Shown here in pieces: positions 45,070-57,061 of a stretch of 64,000 nucleotides of DNA (the first letter of the stretch is position 1; each line of letters starts with the position of its first letter). The notes under the pieces were generated by a model. That model did no database searches and had not been told where the DNA came from. It saw only the letters and a list, made by a program, of their open reading frames with translations. A program made the translations under genes and the position numbers. The stretch is from Umbelopsis isabellina (Eukaryota; Mucoromycota; Umbelopsidomycetes; Umbelopsidales; Umbelopsidaceae): positions 806,001 to 870,000 of the forward strand of contig JAEPQZ010000005.1 of NCBI GenBank assembly GCA_016758905.1. Direction: 5' to 3'.

Positions 45070-48000
45070 TATGGCTTTTGACAGTTGTGTGGTGTGGGAA
45101 AGGGGAACCAAAAGAAAAAGGTAATATGAACAATTGATATATATATATAACTTTTTGTGCTGCTGCAGTATCTAATCACTGACAACGAGAGGCACAATAA
45201 AAGGTTGTAAAAGCAATCAAGCGTTGAGTGCTTGGCTTTGAAAGAGTCAACCAAAAGGTGGAGAGTAAAGTGAAAAGACGAAAGGAAATTCTACGAAAAG
45301 CAAAAAAGGTCAAACCTATATAAATTTTTTTTTTTCCAAAACTGTTATCACACAAAATGGAGATAGGCCCATTTCCGTGTTCTACTCCGATTTGTCTCGA
45401 CCCTACCAACCAAACCCGTCTACTGATTATTTGCGATTGTTTGTTTTGCCTTTTTATCATACCAAAAACCTATCTCTCCTTTCCCCAGCTCTAAGTATAA
45501 TACTCTGCTAATAATTAATCCACTCTATTGCAACGAAATGAAAATAATAGAATGCCAAAAGAAAATATTAATAACGAGCCTCTCAACCACCTAGATCATG
45601 ATGTCGTCATGAACACAGTGTTCGCTGTACTCCCATTCCAAACTAATGCTGCCCAATATAATTTTTTCTACTCCTCTCGGCTCAAGAACACCCTTTATCG
45701 CGCCGACGATTACTCAAATGCCCATTATAATTTTTATTTTTCTCCCCCATCAATGTGTCACCTCTAAATAAAAAACACTGCCAATAATTACTGAAAATAT
45801 ATGGGCATTTCTTTTTCCCTGCTCCCCCGTCTCTTTAGGCTGACAAAACCCCCCTTCTCTAGGCAAACATTGGGGATATGTGTGTCTGATCATTATCTCT
45901 GTTACTATAGAATAGACTGATCGGAAATACAATCTGTCTGAATGTGCTATGAAATCCGATGGTACAATATACGCAATTGTAGAATCTGAACTCACCATCT
46001 ACAATATCTATAACAATTTCTTCCTCCGCTTCCGACATATCTCAAATCTTGTTTCCTATATCGATTATGCTCACCCTTCCCCTCCCCCCAACCACCATGA
46101 GCCTAATAGCTACCAAGTATAAATTATTTAGAGTCTAGATTTAATAATCTTAAAAAAAAAATTTCTCATGTGAGGTTCTGTTTGAGAATGGCGAATCCTT
46201 CTGCATAGGAATTGGTTTATAGCCATATATTTATGATCGGAGCTGTGCATCTGGGGATGGCCAATGCCAGTTGCAGCTAACCTACTTGTTCAATCGCTCC
46301 CCGCAATTTACCGTTTGCTGTGCCTCCGCAGCGCCAATCGCACAATTGAATCTCTCGCAGTCAAAAAAACCAGATTGCCTATTCCCCAGTTTGAGCGAAT
46401 TTGCCGATCTGACCCAACTGTATCCAAAATTGAATCCTTATTCCTAGATATTTTTTTATTATGCTTTTTACAATAGACTGCTGTCGTTTCCCTGTCAATC
46501 TATCAAACACCGAGGAACAAATGTTTTACTCCCAAATTTTTTTTTTTCGTTTTACAAATAATATGTTTCTGGAAAGAAGAGCTTGATTCAAATATTACAG
46601 GCAGCTAACTCACTCTAATACAACAAGTGTTATCGTAGTAGATAACAAAGTTTTTTTGAAAAGTCGCGCTTTATTGCCTGAGTTAAATTTTTCATCGATA
46701 CACGGGCTTTGGGCTTTGACATTTTGCCTGAGAAAGTCGGTTCAAGCGGACCTATAATTAGATCGCACGGTCCTATCGTACAATCTATCTGCTAGATTTG
46801 GTAAAGGATAAGCAGTAGAAAACGCTGTGCAGCCATTGGTGAAATTTTTACCCAACAAAAATTTAACGTATGGAAAATCAACCGGCACTATGAGTGCTTT
46901 GGGATTCGACACAAACAAATATGCTTTTTATTTCCACACAGCTACCATTTTGGAAGGATAGAAAGCTTATATTGTAGAGTGGAAGTTGGCGTAAACGAAA
47001 TAAATAAAAAGTTTTCTTTTTTTCCAAAGGTCGAAGGACTTACAGTTTCCCCCATTCTTCTCGGTAAAATCTTGGAGTTTGATGGCCTGAGCAACTCCGC
47101 ATTGATATAATCCCGCGCTTTGATGATCTGATCAACAATGCAGCAAGCAACAAGTACAAGATATTCCCAAGCGATATGTTGAGCGGATGTCCTGAGAGTC
47201 AAAAATATGTATTTCGAACAATTGGCTTTAGATTGTCATACACAAGAAAGCCACCAGTGTAACATTTGCCGCGGCTACGTGAAAAATTGACAATTGTGCC
47301 CTGAACTTGTCGTTCCATACTAATTTGATATAAGCCACACAGAATCTGGTTTTCCCCACAGTGATCATGCGGTTCCCTGACTATTTGGTGTTTAGAGACA
47401 TCCTCGTTCAAAATAGAAAAATAAAATTGATGCTGTAATCATGTACGAATAATAATTGAGACTATCATAGCGGCTGAAATCACCATGAGTATCAACGCCA
47501 CTGTCAATTGACCAAGTCAGTGAACGGCAAGTGAGAATGTGCGGAAGCATCAATAGTGCATTGGGCATGAACATGCTATAATCTCTCACGGCAGTGGTAG
47601 CGGCAAGAAAATCTTGTAGAATGCAATGACATGCATATACAGACACATCCAGTTTTCATGCTTAAAGGCGCAGATTCTGAAAATGTATATGGATGAACTC
47701 AAAATGACTTCCTTTTGATTATCCAAATTGTTATCAGTAGAGTAAGTATTTCAGATGCGTTGCAGCCAAACGCCATATTCTCAGTGGGATGATGGCATAG
47801 GCAGGAAACGCCACGAATGAACCCACGCACACGGTCTCATCAAACACTCTTTGATCTTTGGAAAGAAACACAGTATATTTTTACTTTTTCGAACCAGAAA
47901 AAAAAATACCAGCTATGCGTATATGTGTATAATACTGAAATGGGGATAAGAAGGAAAAAAATACAACATAATAATATTTCGGGAAAGTGATCTTTGTACG

Positions 48001-48576
48001 AAGTTTTTTTGGTTTTTTTCGAGCATTGTGTCCTTGGGGACACAACTAGACTCGGCTACCAGTCGCAAGTGGACCTCTGTACATGGCCCACAAGCGCCGG
48101 GAACCCTCAGCTTCATCTCTTTTTTTTCTTCAGGAGTGCGTGCGTGAAAAGAATGATGAAGAAAAAAAAAAAGGAGATTAAATGAGAATAGCTAAACAAC
48201 AAAATCAAAAATGGTATTTTGATGAGATGAAGCTAGGGTTCAAAAACTGGGACATCCCAGAAAAAGCGTGGTGAAACAACGATGTAGATAAGAAGAAAAA
48301 GAGTCAGGGATAGAGATATAAAAGCGAGAGAGTGTGTGTGTCAGAGAGGATGAAAGAAAAAGGGGGGTTATTGACAAGCAATGGAAAGATATCAAAAAGG
48401 AAAGAAAAAGGGGGAAAAGATTGCAACAAGTGGCATGGCAAATGGCACAGACGTCAAGGAGACAATATAACCAAGTTCAGCTCCGAGGCGGTTTCGAGTT
48501 CAAATGATGCTCATCTGTCAATTGCCTAGTTTCAGTCAGTCAGCAACTTTTTCATTGTTACAAACAAACCACAGCA
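45070..48576. other. Very long intergenic region between CBM21 protein and TALE homeobox genes
   Basis: 3.5 kb. The first 400 bases hold the CBM21 gene promoter and the last part is 3' flank of the homeobox gene. The middle has many A/T homopolymers and short frames (such as 46264-46476 plus and 46942-47202 minus) without family signatures. No tRNA, repeat array or transposon was recognised. A purine-rich stretch with GAGAGAG/GTGTGTG runs lies near 48315-48345. Confidence 0.45.
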
Positions 48577-49420
48577 TTATATGGTCAATCGGTTACCTGA
48601 AGGATCTGCTTCGTAAGGATAGATATCCAATTCTGAGCAGTGTTCCTTATCTAACATGGGTTGCAATATCCGTCTGCGTGCATTGATAAACCAATTACTG
48701 ATCTGATTGACTGTCAGGTTGGTAGCATGCGCCAATTCTTGCTTTTGATCTTCAGTCGGGTACGGATGAGTCTTATGTTTCAACAACCAAGCACGTAATA
48801 TAGCCGTAGTGGTCTTGGGTAAATTACCCCGTTTACGTTTGCTCTGATGGTACGGCTTGGCTAAGAATACATTTTGTCGATTACCGTAAGTATCTTGGGT
48901 TGGAGATGGCGAAGATGACGAATCAGGCGGTGATGGCAAATCGTACGGTACAAGTGGAGGGGTAGGAGATGATGTTAGAGATGGCATCGGCGAACACTCG
49001 GCTGCGTCGTCATCTTTGAATGATAAAATGAAAAGAGAAATAATCAATAATCGGTCTTGTCAAAAGTGGACTTCCGTTATTCTTTCTGATCTGAGATTCT
49101 TGTTATATTACCTCGAATACGGTAGTCTGTAAAACTGGACCAGAACTTGCCGTTGTCCTCGAGCATTTGATCAATGCATTGCTTGCGTTTTTGTATATAC
49201 GGCTCATAATGTGGATCACGATAGGGGATGTGAATATGTTTGATGGTATTCTCAGTGGCAAATTCATGGTCGTGGAATAGAATAACTGGATTGAATGTTC
49301 GTATCTATACAATAGTATGCTTAGTTAGTAAGATATGCCTAAACCAGAGCTTGTTATTTCCTTAGGATATACACATACATGACCCGTCATGATTGAGCTT
49401 GTATTATCTTTGGTCTCCAT
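48577..49420 (-). CDS. TALE-class homeodomain transcription factor
   Basis: Exons 49420-49379, 49304-49112 and 49013-48577 give 223 residues. The homeodomain lies at about residues 135-198 (KRKRGNLPKTTTAILRAWL, LTVNQISNWFINARRRIL). It carries the three-residue TALE loop extension, KTHPYPTEDQK, and the WFINARRR recognition helix with Ile at the position typical for the class. A Ser/Pro-rich segment (SPMPSLTSSPTPPLVPY) precedes it, and the N-terminus has an unassigned conserved-looking block (FNPVILFHDHEFATENTIKHI). Related fungal proteins include Cup9/Tos8 and mating-type HD factors. It lies outside any visible mating-locus context (no HMG gene, TPT or RNA helicase beside it). Long flanking DNA on both sides suggests complex regulation. 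Confidence 0.93.
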
Positions 49421-50737
49421 GTCGCTTAATGGTAAAAGTTGCCAGTGAAGTTGAGCGCAAAAAAGCGAGAAATGGCCAGTTCACTAAGGCGATGCTCAGG
49501 AAATGGTAATTCTCAAGTAATGTAGTGTGGAATGATAATGAGGAAAATAAAGACACAAACAAAATATAAAAAGGACTAAGTTTCAAAAACAAGACACTCG
49601 ACACTTGGTTCCAAGGTATGAGAATCAAATGCAGAGATCAGGATTGTTTGAACATAGTAATCCTCGCTCAAGATTGAGTGAGGGCGAAAGAAATAAAGGT
49701 ATATGCCTTGGGGTGAGAGAAATAAGAAAAAGACGGGGCAAAAGGATTTTTGACAAGTGAGAGAGATCTTTTTTGTATCCGCCACTCACCCTTTTTGGGC
49801 TCCGGCACACTTATTAAAAAAGAACTCAGTCTATCATGGGATTTCCCATAGCTTAGTGGTGCGTAAGCATCAACTTCCAAAGAATACTTTAAGCTACCTT
49901 TCTGACACATCTTGGAAATAGGTAAATGCGTTTACTGCCCATTCCATTCAAAGGACAATCTTCTCTACCCAAAACCCATTGAATATCTTATAACCCTTTA
50001 CCAAGCCAATTGCTACTTTCGTTTACCCGATTTCTCATGCTAGAGAGCTTGAGGAAACTTTCAATCTATTCACTAACGATACAAGTAAGGGCCATTTCTA
50101 AGGTTGAGCTGTTTGTACAATATTGCCGGTCAACAATGCAATCCAAAAAAAAAGTAATCAAAGCTGTAGTCGTAAATCTGAATCATACAATATAGCTCAG
50201 TGGCTAGCAGTCATCCCAGTGCTTCGGGCACCTTGTCAAAATTTAAGATGGTAGCACACCGTCTCATGATCAGATAGCAGGAAGTGAAAAGTACAAAAAA
50301 TGAAACATCATGATAGCTTACTTGAAAATGTTGAAAATGAGAACAAACCATCATGTTAAGTTTAGCTGCTTACATACACCCTGAAACTTATGAACAAATC
50401 GCGAATCCTAAAGATAATATATATGGACGCGCAGTATGCTGTCAGCGGATATGCTGTGGCGTTCACGTAGATCGGTGGTGTGACTTGGCCGTACCTGATA
50501 TTAGAGCTATAGTTCAACAACCATTGCTTAGCTATTGCCCTCTCTCTAAATCATCATCATTAATCGAACAACATAGCACTATAGTCTCTCTCGCCCATGG
50601 CTTTGATTTCACCGAACGTCCGCGACAGCGGTGATCATGAAGCTAAAAAGATGTTGATAAGATAAAACTGGTCGACTTTTCGGTTTTAATAAGCTCTTAC
50701 ATGTACTAGCAAGGCTTTACAGGGTAAATGAGGCTGT

Positions 50738-50765
50738 TATAGGTGAAAACATATAGGTGAAAACA
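50738..50765. repeat. 14-bp perfect tandem duplication (TATAGGTGAAAACA x2)
   Basis: Two adjacent identical copies about 145-170 bases upstream of the oxidoreductase TATA box. A candidate doubled regulatory site. Confidence 0.75.
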
Positions 50766-50850
50766 AGTAGGCAATATAGGTCAGAAGTGAATCGAACATC
50801 AGGGGGAGTATCGGTCTGAAAGTGTCGAAAGTCCAAATAATACAGCGCTC

Positions 50851-50870
50851 CGAAATTTATCGAAATTTAT
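50851..50870. repeat. 10-bp perfect tandem duplication (CGAAATTTAT x2)
   Basis: Two adjacent copies ending about 40 bases before the TATA box of the oxidoreductase gene. Confidence 0.75.
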
Positions 50871-50908
50871 AACGGGTGAAATTTTGCCGATAAATGAAAC
50901 CCTGGCAT

Positions 50909-50915
50909 TATAAAA
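50909..50915 (+). promoter_or_regulatory. TATA box of the quinone-oxidoreductase-like gene
   Basis: TATAAAA, 54 bases before the ATG at 50963. It also shows that the in-frame ATG at 50894 lies upstream of the likely transcription start. Confidence 0.6.
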
Positions 50916-50962
50916 AGCCTACGCAACATTTTTCCTCTATAGGTTATTTTACTTCAGTGTTT

Positions 50963-51979
50963 ATGAGCACTTTGTCCAAAGCTATCAACAGCAACTTATT
51001 CACATCCATGTCACGTATCGTCAAAGCCGCCGTTGTTACTGAGTTTGGCAAGTCACCAGCCTATTCAGATTTTGACCTTCCTGCTCCTCTGGAAACTCAT
51101 ACACAAGTCAAGGTGCACGCAGCAGGCTTGCATCAACTGGTCAAAGGTCGCGCTAGTGGTGCACACTACTCTGCATCCGCTAAACTTCCCATGGTTCCCG
51201 GAGTCGATGGTGTTGGTGAGCTTTCAAATGGTGATAAGGTGTATGTTATGGCTTTTGATAAGGACAGTACTGGCACCATGGCTCAATACGCCAATATCTT
51301 AAAGCTCGACTGTTTGCCTATCCCCAGCGGAGGAGATGCTAACACCATTGCTGCCTTGATGAACCCCGCCATGTCCTCCTGGTTGGCACTTCGCACTCGT
51401 GCCAGCATCAAACCAAACGCAACCGTGTTGATCATGGGTGTCACAGGAATTTCTGGTCAACTTGCCGTACAGATCGCCAAATCTTTGGGTGCCTCACGCG
51501 TCATTGGAGCCGGCCGTAATCAACAGATCCTCGACAGTTTGCTGAGCAAAGACCTTGATGTCGCTATCACCCTCTCGGACGATACGGAAAAGATTAAGCA
51601 GGAGATTGCCAAAGAAGCGGCAAACGTGGATATAGTTTTGGATTATCTGTGGGGTCCATCTGCTGAACTAGCTATCAACTCTATCATTGCTGCCCGTGCG
51701 GACAAAGCACAACGATTAGACTGGGTGCAAATTGGGCAAATGGCGGGCCCCACCATCAACTTTCCTGCCGGTGTGCTTCGACTTGCAAACTTTTATGTCA
51801 GTGGCAGCGGCTTAGGTTCAGTTAGTCCTCCAGAGTTCCGATCTGAATTGGGCGAGCTTGTAAATAAACTTGTATCTGGAGACTTCGTTGCAGAGATTGA
51901 CGCACACAAGCTCTCTGACGTGGAGCATGTTTGGACCCGCAAGGCCGATAAGGGCCGACCAGTGTTTGTCATTGAGTAG
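50963..51979 (+). CDS. Zinc-independent MDR oxidoreductase (quinone oxidoreductase-like)
   Basis: Single exon, 338 residues from ATG 50963; another in-frame ATG at 51008 (MSRIVKAAVV) is an alternative start. It is a medium-chain dehydrogenase/reductase: GroES-like N-terminal half (VKAAVVTEFGKSPAYSDFDLP, KVHAAGLHQLVKGRASG, PMVPGVDGVGEL), then a Rossmann domain with VLIMGVTGISGQLAVQIAKSLGASRVIGAGR. The Cys/His zinc ligands of alcohol dehydrogenases are missing, as in NADPH:quinone reductases. Substrate is unknown. The upstream region has two tandem duplications and a good TATA box, which suggests inducible expression. Of the window's genes, only this one and the CBM21 gene lack introns. Confidence 0.88.
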   Translation: MSTLSKAINSNLFTSMSRIVKAAVVTEFGKSPAYSDFDLPAPLETHTQVKVHAAGLHQLVKGRASGAHYSASAKLPMVPGVDGVGELSNGDKVYVMAFDKDSTGTMAQYANILKLDCLPIPSGGDANTIAALMNPAMSSWLALRTRASIKPNATVLIMGVTGISGQLAVQIAKSLGASRVIGAGRNQQILDSLLSKDLDVAITLSDDTEKIKQEIAKEAANVDIVLDYLWGPSAELAINSIIAARADKAQRLDWVQIGQMAGPTINFPAGVLRLANFYVSGSGLGSVSPPEFRSELGELVNKLVSGDFVAEIDAHKLSDVEHVWTRKADKGRPVFVIE

Positions 51980-52719
51980 GATATATATATATAACAAAAA
52001 ATGTTAGGCATATGACATAGATCCTCAACAGCCAATAAATCATGCTATAACGCCTTACTTGCAATAACAAATCCATTATTTCCCTCAGTATATCATAATT
52101 ATGACCTTCGAGCCTAAAAAATTGGAGTGGCTAAAAAAGACACACCTCCTCGAAAATTAGTTTGTCAGGATCATAAGTTGGCGTCCTGATCTGAGCCCAA
52201 CACTTGAATTTTGCCTTCACTTTCTAAATTTTAGCTTTGCGGGTGGTGACCACTAATTTGTTCCATTCATTCCGCCTGTTACCAAGATTGATGTTTATAT
52301 ACCACCCCAACATTCTATCAGCTAATCTCTTAATTAAATCCTAGAAGAAACCTGGTACAAACACGTTCTGTAAGTTTGCCTCCAAGCGCTATCGCTTCCG
52401 AGTGCTGTCTTGGATACCGGTTACGTTGTTTGTGTCACCATTTTCACATGCTCATACCGGCGATTGGGAATAAAACCCTGCTATACATGTTTTAAATTTT
52501 TAAATTGGCCCCGTAATGATGTCCTGGAATAGCTATTGCCATATGAAAGATACGATTAACTTGTGACAAACATATATCTTACCAAATGTTGGGGGTTTCG
52601 TGTGCCTCTGCACGTACGTTTTTTAAGGTCAGCTCGCTGTCACAACTTCTACAAAAGGATATTTTTCAAATTCCTTTCCCCTTCTCAACTTCAAGTCATT
52701 CTATACATTCGTGAACGGA
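51980..52719. other. Intergenic
   Basis: 740 bases. Poly(A)-like AATAAA near 52035 for the upstream gene, then AT-rich promoter DNA of the PAQR gene. No gene is seen. Confidence 0.45.
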
Positions 52720-54129
52720 ATGTCACAGAGACGATCAGCGGCAAAGAGTAACGGGGCCAACTCAATGAATTCTAACGGCTCACATTCCAACGGTGATAAC
52801 GCTAGCGTCCTCAACGGCGTTGACTCCAAAACACCACTTCTAACTAGAGCTCAGAAAATTCGTACTGTGTCGTGGAAGGAATTGCCAGAATGGCTGCAAG
52901 ACAACGTTTATATAACTGGTGGCTATAGACCACAGCTAGACTCTTACTGGGAATGCATCAAGAGTGTATCTTATCTTCACAATGAATTTGGTAAGTGAAA
53001 TTGACGATCAAACACGTTTCATCGGAACAAAGGAGCTCAACAAGCCTGTTGATATAGTCAACATATGGTCGCATGCTCTTGGCTTTCTTCTGTTTTGTAT
53101 TCTCGGTACATATTTTGTGTGGAAAGACGTACTTGATCCTATTGCTGAAACTAGGACAATTTGGGATGTCATCTTCTTTTATACCTTCATTGCCGGTGCT
53201 TTGTCTTGCCTCGGCCTGAGCAGCTCTTATCATTGCGTTTCATGTCACTCCGAACCGGTATGAATACTTGATATTTTTGAATGCTTTTTGCCGACACGCA
53301 GCTCACCAACTCTTTTTTTGATCTATCTAGACCGCTGCTTTCTGGAATAGATGTGATTATCTGGGAATCATTACTTTAATTTTGTAAGCATAGCATATTC
53401 TCTCAAAAATATTAACATGCCTATCCAACTAACAACATCTTTTTTGCATCCTTTAGAGGCTCATATTATCCTGCAGTATACTATGGATTCTACTGCCATC
53501 CTTATCTACAGATATTCTACATGTCTGCTATCAGTATCATAGGTTTTGCAACTGTAAGTCTGTCATATTGCCTTCCTTTTATGTGGCATTGTTGATCTAA
53601 CGTTGAGTATGTTATCAGGGTTGCGTGACAATGATGAAGCATTTTAGAACTCCAACATATCGATGGATGAGAACTAGTCTCTTTCTTGCTATGGGACTTT
53701 CTGGAATTATCCCCATTGGTCACGGTGTCATTACTTTTGGGCTAAGGATGGCTCTTTCATCGATTTCCTTGGGACATATGATTGCCATGGGAGCATTTTA
53801 CGTTGTTGGCGCATTGATATATGGAAATAGGTATGTGCTTGCAAGCATTCAATATTAAAAAAAAATTGTGCATTAATATTTACTAATGTATTTATTAGAA
53901 TCCCGGAGCGATGGTATCCTGGAAAGTTCAATATATGGGTATGATTTTTATGATCTTAAACAAAGCTAGACTGCATTATTTTGACATTTACCACCGTCTA
54001 TAGTTTGCCAGCCATCAAATTTTCCATGTCTTTGTCGTCATCGCTGCCATCACCCATTACATCGGTGTAAGCAGAGCTGTTGCCTTTTGGCATGATCCCA
54101 ATAATGCCGGAATATGTGAAAAATATTAG
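52720..54129 (+). CDS. PAQR (adiponectin-receptor/Izh-like) seven-helix membrane protein
   Basis: Exons 52720-52990, 53058-53257, 53331-53383, 53457-53553, 53619-53830, 53899-53938 and 54004-54129 give 332 residues. After a Ser/Asn/Gly-rich cytosolic N-tail come the family landmarks LPEWLQDNVYITGGYRP, SVSYLHNEFVNIWSHALGF, LSSSYHCVSCHS and CDYLGIITLILGSYYPAVYYG. The last exon holds the zinc-binding-type FASHQIFHVFVVIAAITHYIG. Seven hydrophobic segments are visible. Yeast Izh proteins of this family affect zinc and sterol homeostasis, and animal relatives have ceramidase-like activity. Which applies here is not known. The conserved His residues of the active site (YHC and HQIFH) are present. 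Confidence 0.94.
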
Positions 54130-54378
54130 AATGCCAATTGTGCAGCAGCTTTGTACACTTGTTCAAATCTAGAAACATGACCTTCTCGTATAATAGACCT
54201 CCACATTTCATCATTCATAACCGATACAATTTATAGTTGTTACATTCATCTGCATTGACTGAATAGGAATATAGATGTAAAATTACCACATTATTTTGTA
54301 CACTTTCACTATATAGCTGTCGACAATAACCAGACCACCTGGCAATATGTTAATCTGGAACATTATCCAATTGGTTAT

Positions 54379-56592
54379 CTAATTGTCTGCTTCAGAGACC
54401 TTCTCTTCATCGGAGGCTGCAGCAATTTTTTCGTTCTTATTCATGCCGTCATCAATGTGCTGAACTTTTTCCTCGTCGTCAGCTTGATTAAGGGGCCCAT
54501 CTTGATCTAAATGTACATGCGCGCGTTCGGCGTCGCTCAAATTGATGACAGGTCCTTTGAACCACTTATGGCCATCAATAACCCAGCGACCACCAGCACC
54601 AATAATAACGGCACCAATTGCTAAGCACGCATAATTCATGTTGACCGGAGTTACTGGGCTCACAGGTGGGAGAACAAACAAAATTGTGATAAAGCAAATC
54701 CAAAGTACGGCAACTGCACCGACAAACTCAGAGAACCGACCCAAATGTAAAGGACCTCTCTTGAACTGTTTCTTGTTCATCAGCTTAGCGGCAATAGGGA
54801 TGGCATAGGAAATGTATAATCCAATGGTCGCGACAGATGTGATAGCAGAAAAAGCTGTGGCATTACCAAGTGAAGGCAAACCTAATATTGCCGCGACTGT
54901 AACTGAAAGCCAGACAGCGTTGACTGGAGTCTACGGTGACCGATTGCAGAAGAAAGTTATAACTCTGCAAAATCAGAAAGTCAAATCTAAATATGATTTA
55001 TTTACCTGAACCTTCTTATTAATTGCATGCCAGTAATGACTTCCAGGCATAGCCCCATCACGGGAAAATGCGTAGATCATACGAGAGTTAGCTGTGACAG
55101 AGGCAAATCCACAGAACCAACAAGCAAGTATCAAAATGACCATAAGTGCAATTCCGCCACCACTTCCTACACAGTCTACAATGATCTGCATGACCGGGAA
55201 ATTGGTAGCGGTGGTAATTGTAGATTGGAAATCTTGAATACAGAATAGGAAACCAATGATAAAGAACCATCCCATGATACCACTCACTGTTCGGGTTTGA
55301 TTTCCACACGCCACTGTTAGTCATTGTGCACCCAAAATTTCATTCACCGCTTCAATCAAAACAGCAAACATACCAATGATAGCCATGGTCATTCCTACAG
55401 GCCCACTAACTTCGGCATTATGAGTTTCCTCCGATAAGTGAGCACTGGAATCGTAACCCGTTAAGGTGAATTGTGCCTGCAAGAGACCAACCAAAACAAC
55501 ATAAGCTGTGCTTCCCCATCCAGTGTTATTATTGTAATAAGTGAAAACAAATGATGCAGGCTGGTGAGTGGGAGCTTTGGCTGCAATAGTAATGAGGATA
55601 ATAGTTGGGGCCAGGACCTGCCACCAAGTACTAATGCCTAAAAGAACCTCATATTAGCAAAAACGGACGATCAGCAATTCCCGCTTATCTGCAATAAGTA
55701 TTTGAGGCTTACTATTGATGGTAGTCATGACTTTTGGTCCCAAAGAATTAGCGATTCCGTGAGTTATGCAGATAGCGATATGTATTCCAACTGTAGCTCC
55801 AACACTAGGTACCCATGCTCCATTCGTGCCGATTTCAATTACAGCTCCCAACATCAAGGCAATACCGTAATCAATACCAGCTGTTACAGCAAACTGCCCG
55901 ATCAAGTTGAACCATCCTGTCATCCAAGATGCAAATGGAGCGTATTTGGGCTTACTGAGACGTGCTGCCCACCAATACAAACCACCACTGGTAGGATAGG
56001 CGGATGAGATCTCTGTGGGTATATAATCTTTATCAGAACCACCGACATTATGTTTTTACTGGCAATGCTGCAAGCCACTTTACCAGACATAGCAAGACCC
56101 ACAAACGTCGTGAATAAGAAAACCACAAGCCAACCCCTAAGATGCTGCGCTTTTAGAAACTCCCATTACAGCCTTGAGACGCTGATATACCCAAACTCAC
56201 CATGTCATTGCAACCTATATTTTATGAATTCTGGCTCAAAATACTTTCTTGAGTAATTTTCCAGCGAGAAATGATTAGACTTACCGGACCACCAGTGTTC
56301 AATCCGTATGAGAACAACGATGTTAGACCAGAAGAAATACATACAACACTCAACGCAACACCATAGTTTCCAATGGACTAGATTGAAAATATTAATTTCC
56401 ATAGAATGGCACTCAATATGCTATTAGAAACGTACCGATAGTTCTCTCTTAAGTTCCTAAATGAGAAATATTTAGTTGACAGGCATATTTGGTAGATCAC
56501 TAAAAGACAACAGCACTTACTTGCTTATATCCAAGTTCATTCAACCTGGCAGCATCTTTTGCTGCGATCTCATCAGCTGTCAATTTTGGCAT
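54379..56592 (-). CDS. APC-family amino-acid/GABA permease
   Basis: Plasma-membrane or vacuolar amino-acid transporter of the fungal GABA/choline permease group (Uga4-like). Nine exons (56592-56521, 56456-56436, 56377-56285, 56214-56201, 56136-56084, 56012-55713, 55637-55374, 55313-55006, 54930-54379) give 558 residues. Landmarks are a cytosolic start MPKLTADEIAAKDAARLNELGYKQ (motif of the group), SIGNYGVALSVV, GLTSLFSYGLNTGGP, AEISSAYPTSGGLYWWAAR, GYDSSAHLSEET, NSRMIYAFSRDGAMPGS and about 12 hydrophobic segments. Exons 2 and 4 are microexons of 21 and 14 bases. The join at 55374/55313 uses a CTAAC branch site and keeps the frame. A TATAAAA on this strand (56647-56641) is a plausible promoter. 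The substrate is not certain. Confidence 0.93.
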
Positions 56593-57061
56593 TGAGAAAG
56601 AAGTGAAAGGGTAAAGGTAGGGCGTATGTTATAATTGTGCTTTTATACCAACAAAAAACCAAGATCAGCCATTTGGAATATCTCGTGTAGCCAACAGCTG
56701 TGGGAAAGATAAGAGGCTAGTATAATCACCTTTCGAGGCTAACATGTATAATTTCAAATGCGGCAAATTTGTGCCACATGACACTGCACATACAATATAT
56801 TACAAACATGAGATATCCCTATTTTGAATTTGGTATCATTTGAAGCTTTTGATAGGTGAAATTAGACTACGTAGCAAGCTCCAGAGGGTCATCTTGCCAG
56901 GTACATTTAATTTTGTCCTATATCTTATATAAAACGCATAGTTGGAAGGTTAGGTTACACCTATTGCTGTTTTCATCATCATCTTGAACTACTGTGCTTT
57001 TATCAAGTCTTTACCCAAGATAGAAACGCCATTTCGTTCCAAAGTAAAATACTGGAAAGTC
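56593..57061. other. Intergenic, permease promoter side
   Basis: AT-rich DNA with a minus-strand TATAAAA at 56641-56647 for the permease and a plus-strand TATATAAAA near 56927-56935. Confidence 0.45.
56641..56647 (-). promoter_or_regulatory. TATA box of the permease gene
   Basis: TATAAAA on the minus strand about 50 bases upstream of the permease ATG. Confidence 0.45.

Larger units (their letters stand above)
49421..50962. other. Intergenic with tandem short duplications
   Basis: 1.5 kb divergent region between the homeobox gene and the oxidoreductase. It contains two short perfect tandem duplications and a TATA box (listed separately), and a tRNA-like A-box sequence near 50193. There are no supported genes. 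Confidence 0.45.

Noticed and set aside
46264-47646. Short frames in the 3.5 kb intergenic region
   Set aside because: No start context, no similarity to known families, compositional bias of AT-rich DNA.
49576-49910. Three overlapping minus-strand frames with hydrophobic stretches
   Set aside because: Same DNA read in several frames, T-rich on that strand, no promoter or splice support.
50353-50634. 93-codon plus-strand frame upstream of the oxidoreductase
   Set aside because: No recognised domain, no splice partner and no conserved motif; likely chance.
50894-50962. Upstream in-frame ATG that would extend the oxidoreductase by 23 residues
   Set aside because: It lies before a good TATA box (50909-50915), so it is probably not in the transcript; the added residues do not match the family.
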